Shown here: positions 40,448-48,726 of the stretch, one piece after another | Layout: every line of letters starts with the position of its first letter | How positions within the stretch are numbered: the first letter of the stretch is position 1 | NCBI GenBank assembly: GCA_022072175.1 | Contig: JAJVIE010000001.1 | Coordinates: 186,728-250,727 of the forward strand | Direction: 5' to 3' | DNA: 64,000 nt | From: Candidatus Omnitrophota bacterium | GTDB lineage: Bacteria; Omnitrophota; Gorgyraeia; 2-02-FULL-51-18 | Translations under genes and position numbers: made by a program | The notes under the pieces: model-generated | Databases searched by the model: none | Told to the model about the DNA's origin: nothing | Seen by the model: only the letters and a program-made list of their open reading frames with translations

Positions 40448-40489
40448 AGTCTAAGGAGGGACGCGTCTTCCGGCTGTGATGCTCGTCAC
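40448..40489 (-). promoter_or_regulatory. CRP/FNR-type operator plus -10 box for the nine-haem cytochrome gene (leaderless)
   Basis: GTGATGCTCGTCAC (40476-40489) is centred 29.5 bases upstream of the first base of TAGACT (40453-40448, minus strand). The -10 ends six bases before the ATG at 40441, so the start site and the start codon coincide and the operator is at -41.5. Confidence 0.78.
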
Positions 40490-40513
40490 GACCGCCCGGG
40501 GCCGGGTGCGGGC

Positions 40514-41419
40514 TCAGACCTCCGCGACCACCAGCTCCTCGGAGCTGGACGGCCTCAGCCCATCGCTCCGTCCGGCGAAGAACATCCGCTCCAGGTCCTT
40601 GCCCGAGACCGTGCGGACCCGCGCGAAACCCGCTCTCAGGACGAGCTCCCTCATCTCCTCGGGGGCGTAGCATCCGACGAACGGCGTGCCGGCCGCGCGC
40701 GCGAACTTCTCGGTGCTCTGCCGGTCCTGACGCTCCTCTTCGTCGACCCTGTCGAGCGGTACCAGATAGCTCATCACGAGCGTCGATCCGGGGGCCAGAC
40801 GGGCCGAGCGCCCCAACAGACCCAGGAGAGCGGGGCGCTCCAGGTACATCGACAGGCCCGCCGCGGCGACGACGGCCGCTTGGTCCACCGCATAGCCCGC
40901 TCCGATGAGACCCTCCACCCACCGCGCGTCCTGGACCAGATCCACGGGTACGAATTTCAGCCACTCCGGCTCCGCGTATCCGAGACGGACCAGACGGCGT
41001 CTTTTCCAGACCTGCGGACCTTCGCGATCGACCTCGTAGACAACAAGCGGCGGCGAACCGGCAGGACGGCGCTGTGCGTATGTATCCAGTCCGGCGCCCA
41101 GGAGCACGTATTGGGACACACCTTGGACGGCGGCCTCCCCCACGAGATCCTCGATGAACCGGGCGCGGGCCACGATGGATGCCCGGGCCCGGGCGCGCGC
41201 GGACAACTCCATGTCCGGCCTCTGCCGCCACCCCGCCTCCGGCTCCGCCAACCGCAGGCCCAGCTCGTCCTTGAGCAGGTGAGGCGGAGGATCGGCCAGC
41301 GTGTGCAGAGCCCGCCAGAGCGCGACCCGTACGGCGGTGCTGTCCGGAGCGATCGGAGTGCCGTCAGGCAAGAACTGCCGCGGATCGGGCCGACCCCTCC
41401 TGACGAGCGGGCGGGTCAA
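40514..41419 (-). CDS. SAM-dependent methyltransferase, leucine-carboxyl-methyltransferase family
   Basis: 301 residues. The SAM-binding region is YVLLGAGLDTYAQR followed by VVYEVDREGPQVWKR, and AAGLSMYLERPALLGLL is a family hallmark of PPM1/TIGR00027-type enzymes. Bacterial members act on small molecules that are mostly unknown. It follows the UbiD gene by six bases and may act on the same pathway product. A long N-terminal Arg-rich stretch is not typical and might include a later true start. Confidence 0.8.
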   Translation of the reverse strand: MTRPLVRRGRPDPRQFLPDGTPIAPDSTAVRVALWRALHTLADPPPHLLKDELGLRLAEPEAGWRQRPDMELSARARARASIVARARFIEDLVGEAAVQGVSQYVLLGAGLDTYAQRRPAGSPPLVVYEVDREGPQVWKRRRLVRLGYAEPEWLKFVPVDLVQDARWVEGLIGAGYAVDQAAVVAAAGLSMYLERPALLGLLGRSARLAPGSTLVMSYLVPLDRVDEEERQDRQSTEKFARAAGTPFVGCYAPEEMRELVLRAGFARVRTVSGKDLERMFFAGRSDGLRPSSSEELVVAEV

Positions 41420-41425
41420 GGCGGT

Positions 41426-43270
41426 CTACAGGATGCCGTGCAGAGGTCCGCCCGGAGCGGCCAGGGTATCGACCCGGCGGCTCACGGCGGGGTCCTCGAT
41501 GAGAGGAGGAGCGTGATGGGGTTTGAGGCGGGCGTCCACCACGAGCGGGCCGCGACAGCCCCAGTGCTTGTGTTCGGTGAAACTGTCGACGCCGTGCACG
41601 TCATGCGACGGATTGGAGCGCGTGAAAACCGTCCACAACCAGTTGTCGAGGTTGGCGGCGCAGTGGGCGCTGTCGTCGGCGACGATGATGAGCGGCAGAC
41701 CCTCGAGCGTTTCGCGGTCCATGCCTCTGAGCGCTTCGGTCAGTTCCATCAGCGACCGCTGGCCGGAGGCCTCGTCGGTGTACGCGGGTCCGCGCACCAC
41801 CAGCACACCCGGCAGCGCCAAGCGCGGATCGGCATGACCGTCCGCAAGACGCATTCCGACGGGCACCGCGGTCGCCAGACGCCTGCGAGCCGGACCGACC
41901 GCGGCCACGATGAGCTTGGAGCCTTCGTTGAGACCGGTACCGGAGTAATCGAGCGTGTCCATCGTCGTGGCGGTCTCGAAGTGCAGGTCCCGCTTCCAGT
42001 CCACCCGCTCGAGAACATGACGGAAGTACGCCGGGATGTCGTGGATGTCCAAGCGCGGATCATCCTCCCCCGCCACGATGAAGAGGTACTTGGCCAGTGA
42101 GCACGGCCCATAGCCGAGCAAGGCATGGGCCAACGTGAGCACCTCCTGAGGCCTGCGGCGCTCGGCGTACGGCGTGTAGCGTTCACTGCCGATGGCCAGG
42201 AGGAGCGGATGCACTCCGGCGGAGTCCACCGCGTGCACGGCTTTGACCCCGGGGATCTCGCGCGGGATCATGGGACCGGCGATCTCCTGGACCAGCCGTC
42301 CGAACTGGCTGTCCTCCTGCGGAGGACGCCCGACGACCGTGAACGGCCAGATCGCGTCACTGCGGTGGTACACCTGCTCCACGCTCAGCACCGGAAAGTC
42401 ATGCTTGAGACTGTAGTACCCCAGATGATCGCCGAACGGGCCCTCGGGCAGTGTCCGTCCCGGCTCCACCGTGCCCACGATGCAGAAATCAGCGTCCGCC
42501 GAGATCACATGACCGTCCCGTCGCGCGTACCGGAATCCACGGCCCGCGAGCGCCCCCGCGAAAGCCGCCTCCGGCAATCCCTCCGGCAGGTACATCACCG
42601 CCGCGAACGCGTGCGCCGGTGGCCCTCCGACGAACACACTGACGCGCAGCTTCTCCCCCCGTCTGAGAGCGGCGGTGTGATGCGTGCCGATGTCGCGGCG
42701 GATCTGATAGTGCAGTCCGGCCTCGCGGTCCGGCGCGTAACTGTTACCCGACAGCTGGATCCGGTACATGCCGATGTTGGAGCCCCAGATGCCGGGACGG
42801 TCCGGATGTTCGGTGTACACCTGAGGCAGGAGGATGAAACCTCCCGCGTCCATCGGCCAGGAGCGGATCTGAGGCAAGCGTGACAACGTCGTTCGGTTCT
42901 CGAGCACCGGGACACTGCCGCACGCGGGCTTGGGCAGGGCCTGCCAGGCGCCGAGAGGCAAGGACAGGAGCGACGCCGGGTCCTTGAGCACGTTCGCCGG
43001 ATCGGCCTTGGCGCGGACCAGAGCGCGCACGCGATCCAACGTCCCGCGGAAGATGAAGCGGCACCTCTCCTCAGTGCCGTAGAGGTTGGACACGGCCGGG
43101 AACGGACTGCCCTTGACGCGCTCATAGAGGACCGCGGGCCCGCGCGCGCGATGCACACGGCGGTGGATCTCGGCCATCTCGAGGTCCGGGTCCACCTCGG
43201 TCCGGATACGGACCAGGTGGCCGTGTTTCTCGAGATCGAGAACGCAGTCCCTGAGGCTCTTGTAGGTCAA
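41426..43270 (-). CDS. UbiD-family (prenylated-FMN) decarboxylase
   Basis: 614 residues, longer than the roughly 490 of UbiD itself. Family motifs: MTYKSLRDCVLDLEKHGHL at the N-terminus, WGSNIGMYRIQL, the active-site region EGPFGDHLGYYSLKHDFP and VDDSAHCAANLD-like end. It decarboxylates or carboxylates an aromatic or unsaturated acid using prenylated FMN; a UbiX partner is not in the window. The start is TTG with GGAG seven bases upstream. The extra C-terminal 100 residues may define a subgroup. It is followed by a methyltransferase. Confidence 0.88.
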   Translation of the reverse strand: MTYKSLRDCVLDLEKHGHLVRIRTEVDPDLEMAEIHRRVHRARGPAVLYERVKGSPFPAVSNLYGTEERCRFIFRGTLDRVRALVRAKADPANVLKDPASLLSLPLGAWQALPKPACGSVPVLENRTTLSRLPQIRSWPMDAGGFILLPQVYTEHPDRPGIWGSNIGMYRIQLSGNSYAPDREAGLHYQIRRDIGTHHTAALRRGEKLRVSVFVGGPPAHAFAAVMYLPEGLPEAAFAGALAGRGFRYARRDGHVISADADFCIVGTVEPGRTLPEGPFGDHLGYYSLKHDFPVLSVEQVYHRSDAIWPFTVVGRPPQEDSQFGRLVQEIAGPMIPREIPGVKAVHAVDSAGVHPLLLAIGSERYTPYAERRRPQEVLTLAHALLGYGPCSLAKYLFIVAGEDDPRLDIHDIPAYFRHVLERVDWKRDLHFETATTMDTLDYSGTGLNEGSKLIVAAVGPARRRLATAVPVGMRLADGHADPRLALPGVLVVRGPAYTDEASGQRSLMELTEALRGMDRETLEGLPLIIVADDSAHCAANLDNWLWTVFTRSNPSHDVHGVDSFTEHKHWGCRGPLVVDARLKPHHAPPLIEDPAVSRRVDTLAAPGGPLHGIL

Positions 43271-43355
43271 GTGGTTCTCCGTGTGCGGAAGACCGGTCGG
43301 GTCCCTGCGGACACGTTATCCGCATCCGGCGGGAGTGTCAACAGCCTCCGGCGTC

Positions 43356-44000
43356 CTACGCGCGCAAGATATGCAAGCCGCTCTTACGCTCGATCCGATA
43401 ACCCTTCTTACCGCGGAGCGCTGCTTCGATCGCTCGGCGGGTCTCCGGATCACGACTGTCATCGACGATGATCTGACCTCCGGCGACCAGACGGGCTATG
43501 AGGCGCTCCAGAACGGACGCGAGCAGCTCTGTCCCGAGCCGTCCGACGGACGCCAGAGCCACCGGCCCATCCTGAGCCGATAGACCCTCGACCGGATCGC
43601 CCATCAGACGGACACCCGAGCGCTCATCGGTCCCGTGCTCCTCGAGGATCCGGCGCAGTTGTGTCAGAGCCTGCGGGTCCGCGAAGACGGTATCCGCGAC
43701 GACGAGCTCCCGACTGCGGCGCTTGGCATGCGCCATCACGACGATCTCTCCACCCGAGCCGCCCGGCACCCGCACGAGGTCGCCGTCGAGATTGTCGTAG
43801 TCGGCGTCCATGACCGCCTGGGCCAGCTCGCATAGAGCGGCCTTGTCCAGCCGCGCCAGCCGCTGGACCGAGACCGCTTCGACCACGCGGTACATCTCCG
43901 GCTGTCTCACCGTGAAGCGCCGCACCAGGAGACTGCCCGAGACGCTCTCGAGGCGCCCGCCGCCGGCGCGGTTACGTTGATGTTTGGGGTTGGAACTCAT
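43356..44000 (-). CDS. Conserved-looking protein of unknown function
   Basis: 214 residues, no signal peptide, no transmembrane segment. The N-terminal 25 residues are basic and disordered. The middle part, GDLVRVPGGSGGEIVVMAH and RRILEEHGTDERSG, and the end DPETRRAIEAALRGKKGYRIE look like compact alternating alpha/beta folds. I recognise no family. Coding is supported by high third-position GC and a clean frame. Regulation is not evident. Confidence 0.6.
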   Translation of the reverse strand: MSSNPKHQRNRAGGGRLESVSGSLLVRRFTVRQPEMYRVVEAVSVQRLARLDKAALCELAQAVMDADYDNLDGDLVRVPGGSGGEIVVMAHAKRRSRELVVADTVFADPQALTQLRRILEEHGTDERSGVRLMGDPVEGLSAQDGPVALASVGRLGTELLASVLERLIARLVAGGQIIVDDSRDPETRRAIEAALRGKKGYRIERKSGLHILRA

Positions 44001-44035
44001 GCGGCCCGGGATCCGGGACGGTCTGTCCGGGTGAC

Positions 44036-44917
44036 CTAATCCGACAGTTCGTTGATCTTGCGGATGAGGTACATCGGGGCTTCGGCGGGACCTTTCTTGT
44101 CGTCCTGAGGCAGGGACTGTTGGGCCAGCTCTACGGCCTGGATGTAAGCCGCTCTGGCGGCGGCACGGTCCCCGCGACCGAGGAGCGCGTCGCCCTTGAG
44201 CGTCCAGCCGTCGGCCGAACGCGGATATCGCGTCACAAGTTCCGAGGCCACCCGCTCGACGGCGTCCCAGTCACGATCGAGCACATGGTAGGTACCCTGT
44301 TCGCGCAGGAGCGCGCGGGCCTGATCGTCGGTGAGCTTGCCGTCGGCACGGACCAGGCGCAGGGACAGCGTGTTGGAGCGCAAGCCCGGCTCCGTTGAGG
44401 CCTCGATGCGCAGGTCCTTGTCCGCGTACGCCGCCAGGTCCGTCGCCTCGATCCCGAAGTGCATCGCCGCCATACCGGAGATCCCGGGGCGGTACGGACC
44501 CTTGACGGCTGAAGAGCCCTTGAGCGGGCGGACACGCAGCTCGACCGCCTCACCCTTGTCCGTCATGGCCTTGAAGCGGACCAACGACGCCAGGTCCTGC
44601 CCCGGAGCTCCGAGTGCCGGACCGGGGTCCGGCGCCGCCGAGGTGTACTGGGCCTCGACCTTGGAGCGCTCCTCCGGTGAGAGCTCGGCGTATTCGGCCG
44701 TGGCCTTGTAAGCGCTCAAGAGACGCTCGTCCTGAGCGGCGCGCATCCGTTGATTGGCCTGCGATCGATCCGAGACCGTGACCAGTATCAACAGCGGCCG
44801 CTCGACGGACCGGACGACCTCCTCCTCGCCCGACACCGACAGCGAGATCTCGGTGGCGGCGAAGCACGGGTAGGCGGTCAGGGACGACAGGATGAGCAAG
44901 AGGAGGGATTTTTTCAT
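44036..44917 (-). CDS. Exported protein of unknown function
   Basis: 293 residues. A clear signal peptide (MKKSLLLLILSSLTAYPCFA, cleavage near residue 21) precedes ISLSVSGEEEVVRSVERPLL, a beta-rich start. The C-terminal third is helical with a TPR-like segment (ERVASELVTRYPRSADGW, LKGDALLGRGDRAAARAAYI). No catalytic motif is visible. Its ATG is one base after the stop of the exported metalloprotease gene, so the two are co-translated and may interact in the envelope. Confidence 0.75.
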   Translation of the reverse strand: MKKSLLLLILSSLTAYPCFAATEISLSVSGEEEVVRSVERPLLILVTVSDRSQANQRMRAAQDERLLSAYKATAEYAELSPEERSKVEAQYTSAAPDPGPALGAPGQDLASLVRFKAMTDKGEAVELRVRPLKGSSAVKGPYRPGISGMAAMHFGIEATDLAAYADKDLRIEASTEPGLRSNTLSLRLVRADGKLTDDQARALLREQGTYHVLDRDWDAVERVASELVTRYPRSADGWTLKGDALLGRGDRAAARAAYIQAVELAQQSLPQDDKKGPAEAPMYLIRKINELSD

Positions 44918-44918
44918 G

Positions 44919-47540
44919 TTATCTGTCGTTCACCTGTAGGTAGCTCATGCAGTTGCCGTTGGCCGCGTCACCCGCACAGCGGTTACCCGCGTTCCAGCCG
45001 TTGCCCGAGGACGTCTCGCAGAAGATCGTCTGTCCCGGCTCGGGCGTGGCGCAGTCGAGCGTGCCGTCGGACTGTTCGTAGACCTCCGCCATGTACGGAT
45101 AGCGCATGATGCACTCGAGCGTGCCGCTCGACTGGTTGTGCTTCTTGCCGAAGATGTACTCCCTCGGGAGTTTGCGACTGCAGAGCGTCGGCGAAGAGAT
45201 GACCTTGCCGGGCAGCCAGTCGGAGGCGCCGCCGGTGGCCTGACGGACTTCTTTCTTCCACGTCGACCAGAGCGGGTTGCCGTGATGCGGCATGCCGATC
45301 GCGTGTCCCAGCTCGTGCGCGACCGTCGCCTGGTAGTCGTCGTAGATGTAGCCCACCGACAGGTCTCCGTGGCGGGCGACGTTCACCTGCACCTGGAAGA
45401 CATGCTTGGGCGGACCCATCGCGCCCACCAGCATCTGAGGCATCCCGCTCCACTCGGGCGACATGAGCCCCAACAGACCCTCTCCGAGGTCCTTGTTGAC
45501 CAACAAGAGACCGTGCTGGTCCACCACATGCGCATGGTTGTAGCTGTAGTTGACCACCTTGTCCGTGTCCCACTCGGGGTGATCGATCTCGTAGTACTCG
45601 AGCTTGGAGGCCACGAACTTGGTCGTATCCAGGCCGTGGCGGTTGCGGATGAAGAGCGTCTTGGTGTCCAGCGATGTGCGGTGGTGCGTGCCCTTGGCGA
45701 AGAACCCGCGGTACTCCTCGTAGGCCGAGTACCCGTCGCCGTTGACGCCGTTGCCGTTGGGGATGTTGTCATCGTCCTCGTCGGCGGCGGGGCTCTTGGC
45801 CCTGTCCCAGAGCCAGCCGTCGGAGATCTGATTGTCGTTGTCGTCCTTGGGCACGCGCACCTGGTACTCTTCCGGCCGCTCGGTCTCAAAAACGAGCCCG
45901 TTACGGTGCTTCATGAGCGGCACGCAATCGCGGCAGGAGGCCTCGAGCGTGCTGTAGGAGCCGTAATCCTCACTGCGCACCACGAACGTGAACTCATTGA
46001 ACTCGCCCATCGTCTCCGAGCGGCCGAAGTGATATCCCATGCCGCCGCCGTCCTCCGAACAGACCGTGCCCGGATTGTCCTCCTGCTTGAGATAGATGTC
46101 AGGCGTGCCCTGATCGGCGTGGTCGAGCTTCTTGTTGACGCTCTGACCCGGTTCGCTCGAACGTTGGACGAACTTGAGCGTGATCACGCGCTTCTGCTGG
46201 GTCGGCACCCACCAATAGTTGTTGGTCCCGCCTACGGGCTGATACAGACGGGCGATCACGCTGGTCTTACCGCCATGGGTCGGGATCCAGCGGTTGTCCG
46301 TACGCTCGAGCAGGATACCGATCCGCGAGGGCTCGGGCTCGGTCCGTGGCGTGCTGTGCACGGGCTCTTCCGGAGTGCTGGTGACGAGGCCGCCCGGTTT
46401 CCACTCGATACCGGGCCACTTCCAGGGATCGCTCGGTATATAAGGAGGATAAGGCGTCGGTTCGGGCGTGGCCTCGGGTGTCGGGCTCGGTTCGGGAGTC
46501 GGGCTCGACTCCGGTGTGGGGCTCGGCTCGGGCTCAGGTGTCGAGGCCGGTTGTTCGGGCTCGGGCGAAGCGGCGGGCACCGGATCGGGCTTCTTGCCGC
46601 CGGGATAGTAGTGTCCCTCGGACCAGTTGCCGTCCTTGTCCTCGGCATGGCGCGTCACGGACCCGTCCGGATTGTGCGTCTCGGTGATGCGCAGACCGGT
46701 CTTGGGATCGATGAACGTCCGAGAAGCGCCCCGGCGCGGAGGGAAGGTCTTGCGCGAGGTGATCCGGCCCGCGCGGTCGGTGACGATCACCACGCGCGAA
46801 CCGTCGGGGTTGAGCGTCACGGTCGTTGTGTTGCCGTCGGGGTCCACCGAGGAGATGGACGCCACGTCGGCGGCCCGGAGTTCCTTGACCTTCTCGACAG
46901 CGACCTGTCGCGGCGTACTGATCTTGTCGAGCTCGAACGGCACGACGAAACTCTGCTTCATCCCCTTGTCGTCGACCACCACGATCTCGGCTCTCCAGGT
47001 CCCGGGCTCTTCCTTGACCGTGAACTGTGAGGTGGAGACCCATTCTTTTTCGGTGTTGGAAGCGATGCCCGCGAGCAATCCCAGACCCGCGTAGGCCTCT
47101 CCCGAAGAACCCTTATCGTCCCCCGAAGAACCGCTCCCCCCTCCACACTCGCTCGGACAGGATTCTCCGTGCACCGAACAGGCCGCGTAGGCCGTATCCA
47201 CGATGAGGCTTTCCAGCCAAGCGAGGTAGTCCTTGCGCTTGGCCGGGATCTTGCTCAGCGGCACACGCTCGTTGAGCGTGGCGCGGTAGAGCTCTCCGGA
47301 CGGGCTCTTGAGGATGATCTGATCGACCTTGGGGGATCGCTTGCGAGGTCCGGGCCAGGCCTCGACCGCTACCCGGCCGTCACCGGTGTGATAGATGCGG
47401 CCCGTGAGCTTGAGATCGCCCTTCTCCTGCTTGTATTCGTGGTAGTCCTGGGCGGCATGGGTGATCGAAGGATGCGCGGTCAGTAAGAACGCGGCCGAGA
47501 CGATGAGGCCCGTCAAGCGCGGATGGAGGGAGCGTCTCAT
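44919..47540 (-). CDS. Large exported metzincin-like metalloprotease with calcium-binding and Pro/Glu linker regions
   Basis: 873 residues. A signal peptide (1-29) comes first. A beta-rich part holds YD-repeat-like strands (ITSRKTFPPRRGASRTF, THNPDGSVTRHAEDKDGN). A long acidic proline linker of PEPSPTPE units follows near 335-375. An Asp/Asn-rich calcium-loop region is near 560-600 (DDNDNQISDG, ADEDDDNIPNGNGVNGDG). The C-terminal domain carries VAHELGHAIGMPHHG near 737, which is the metzincin zinc motif HExxHxxGxxH. It likely digests proteins outside the cytoplasm. The -10 TACACT ends seven bases before the ATG. It is followed by an exported partner. Confidence 0.82.
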   Translation of the reverse strand: MRRSLHPRLTGLIVSAAFLLTAHPSITHAAQDYHEYKQEKGDLKLTGRIYHTGDGRVAVEAWPGPRKRSPKVDQIILKSPSGELYRATLNERVPLSKIPAKRKDYLAWLESLIVDTAYAACSVHGESCPSECGGGSGSSGDDKGSSGEAYAGLGLLAGIASNTEKEWVSTSQFTVKEEPGTWRAEIVVVDDKGMKQSFVVPFELDKISTPRQVAVEKVKELRAADVASISSVDPDGNTTTVTLNPDGSRVVIVTDRAGRITSRKTFPPRRGASRTFIDPKTGLRITETHNPDGSVTRHAEDKDGNWSEGHYYPGGKKPDPVPAASPEPEQPASTPEPEPSPTPESSPTPEPSPTPEATPEPTPYPPYIPSDPWKWPGIEWKPGGLVTSTPEEPVHSTPRTEPEPSRIGILLERTDNRWIPTHGGKTSVIARLYQPVGGTNNYWWVPTQQKRVITLKFVQRSSEPGQSVNKKLDHADQGTPDIYLKQEDNPGTVCSEDGGGMGYHFGRSETMGEFNEFTFVVRSEDYGSYSTLEASCRDCVPLMKHRNGLVFETERPEEYQVRVPKDDNDNQISDGWLWDRAKSPAADEDDDNIPNGNGVNGDGYSAYEEYRGFFAKGTHHRTSLDTKTLFIRNRHGLDTTKFVASKLEYYEIDHPEWDTDKVVNYSYNHAHVVDQHGLLLVNKDLGEGLLGLMSPEWSGMPQMLVGAMGPPKHVFQVQVNVARHGDLSVGYIYDDYQATVAHELGHAIGMPHHGNPLWSTWKKEVRQATGGASDWLPGKVISSPTLCSRKLPREYIFGKKHNQSSGTLECIMRYPYMAEVYEQSDGTLDCATPEPGQTIFCETSSGNGWNAGNRCAGDAANGNCMSYLQVNDR

Positions 47541-47547
47541 GGGCGAT

Positions 47548-47553
47548 AGTGTA
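47548..47553 (-). promoter_or_regulatory. -10 box, leaderless promoter of the metzincin gene
   Basis: TACACT (minus strand) ends seven bases before the ATG at 47540. Confidence 0.5.
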
Positions 47554-47589
47554 ACACAGCTCTTTGAAGATGAGCGATAGCCGCGACTC

Positions 47590-48225
47590 TCAGCTGGGTC
47601 GCGCGGAGCGGCCGATGAAACGCCTGTACTCCATCGCCATCACGAACGCCCTATCGGCCATCGGCAACGCGGCGGGGATCACGAGCACCGTCCCCCTGCG
47701 CACGAGCTGTCCGATCACGGTCAGCACACCCGCTCTGCGGCCGGAGACATGGACTTCGTGCGTGGACGAGAGGGTCGCTTTCCAACCGCCTCGGACCTCG
47801 ACGGTCACGCCTTGGGACAGTTCATAGCGGGAGGTCTGGAACGTGTAGACGTAACCCAAGCAACGGGCCCGGGCCGGACCTCCGCTGTCCGGCAGGAGCT
47901 CGGCGGGCTGTCCGTGGCCATAGCGGACACGGTAGCTTTCGGCGCCGACCTCGATCGAGATGCTCCCGATCCCGTAGGTCACGGTGGCGTGAGCTTGACC
48001 GTCCGCGCTCTTGATCACCAACCGCGCGGACGTCCATCCGGTGACCGCCACGCCGATGAGCAGGTCCGCGACCGAAGCGTAGGCCCCGTACTCGGCCTTC
48101 CACAACGACCGCGGATCCAGTGCCATCGCGCCGCGTTCGATGCTGTCTCTCCACCGCAGACACGACCAGATGAGGACCGCCGTACCCGCGACACATCCGA
48201 TCAATACCACTGCCAATCCCATCAC
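47590..48225 (-). CDS. Membrane-anchored protein of unknown function
   Basis: 211 residues. An N-terminal helix (MMGLAVVLIGCVAGTAVLIWS) anchors a soluble domain. The soluble part is beta-rich (ARLVIKSADGQAHATVTYG, ISIEVGAESYRVRYGHGQ, GVTVEVRGGWKATLSSTHEV), and a second hydrophobic stretch near 176-190 (LVRRGTVLVIPAALPMADR) may be a helix. I recognise no family. It stands between the metzincin and the 58-residue peptide gene. Confidence 0.65.
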   Translation of the reverse strand: MMGLAVVLIGCVAGTAVLIWSCLRWRDSIERGAMALDPRSLWKAEYGAYASVADLLIGVAVTGWTSARLVIKSADGQAHATVTYGIGSISIEVGAESYRVRYGHGQPAELLPDSGGPARARCLGYVYTFQTSRYELSQGVTVEVRGGWKATLSSTHEVHVSGRRAGVLTVIGQLVRRGTVLVIPAALPMADRAFVMAMEYRRFIGRSARPS

Positions 48226-48344
48226 CGGACTCCTTGTCGAGTTCGACCCTACCTCTCCCTGTCGGACGACGTCCGGTATGCGGTATGTCAGCGGTAGCTT
48301 CTATCGGATCCGGCTCTGGGGCGGGGTGTACGTCGATACGAACT

Positions 48345-48396
48345 GCAGACCCGGCCCGGGAGAGATCGGGAAGATCTCCCCGCAGGCCGGGTCCGG
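48345..48396 (-). terminator. Long hairpin downstream of the 58-residue peptide gene
   Basis: Outer arms GACCCGGCC (48385-48393) and GGCCGGGTC (48348-48356, read on the minus strand) continue into an inner GGGGAGATC/GATCTCTCCC stem with a five-base loop. It follows the stop codon by eight bases. There is no T run, so it may protect the mRNA 3' end or need Rho. Confidence 0.55.
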
Positions 48397-48400
48397 TGGA

Positions 48401-48577
48401 CTACTTGCCCATCCAACCGCCCCAGTTCCAGGGGAGCGCGTTGTACAGCACGCCGCCGACGCCGGCGAAGAAATCCCCCACCGCATTGGTGAGAGCGCAT
48501 CCTTCGGCGTAAGCGTTGACGGAGCTCAACAGGGCCAGCACGGACAGCGCCATGACGATCGAGGTCTTGTTCTTCAT
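48401..48577 (-). CDS. Small secreted peptide (58 residues, about 34 mature)
   Basis: A signal peptide MKNKTSIVMALSVLALL... with cleavage near VNAYA-EG is followed by a short Gly/Trp-rich mature part (EGCALTNAVGDFFAGVGG, then VLYNALPWNWGGWMGK). AAAGGAG lies nine bases before the ATG. The promoter upstream is a perfect consensus (TTGACA-16-TATAAT), the best in the window, so the peptide is probably made in quantity. A single cysteine and the small size fit a bacteriocin-like, signal or surface-coat peptide; the choice is open. A long hairpin follows the stop. Confidence 0.75.
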   Translation of the reverse strand: MKNKTSIVMALSVLALLSSVNAYAEGCALTNAVGDFFAGVGGVLYNALPWNWGGWMGK

Positions 48578-48645
48578 CTGTACTCCTTTACAACGGTGAG
48601 TGGAGTCCCTCTATCTGAACCCCAGCGGGCCAGAGGGATGAAAGA

Positions 48646-48673
48646 ATTATATACTATTGATAATTATTGTCAA
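48646..48673 (-). promoter_or_regulatory. Consensus sigma-70 promoter of the small secreted peptide gene
   Basis: TTGACA (48673-48668), a 16-base spacer and TATAAT (48651-48646) lie on the minus strand, both perfect hexamers within an AT-rich island. The leader is about 60 bases with a CCCTCT/GAGGG hairpin. Confidence 0.88.
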
Positions 48674-48726
48674 CTAATGCTTGTATAGTCGGCCCGGATA
48701 TACAGGCGGTGTTCGGTAAGGACAGC

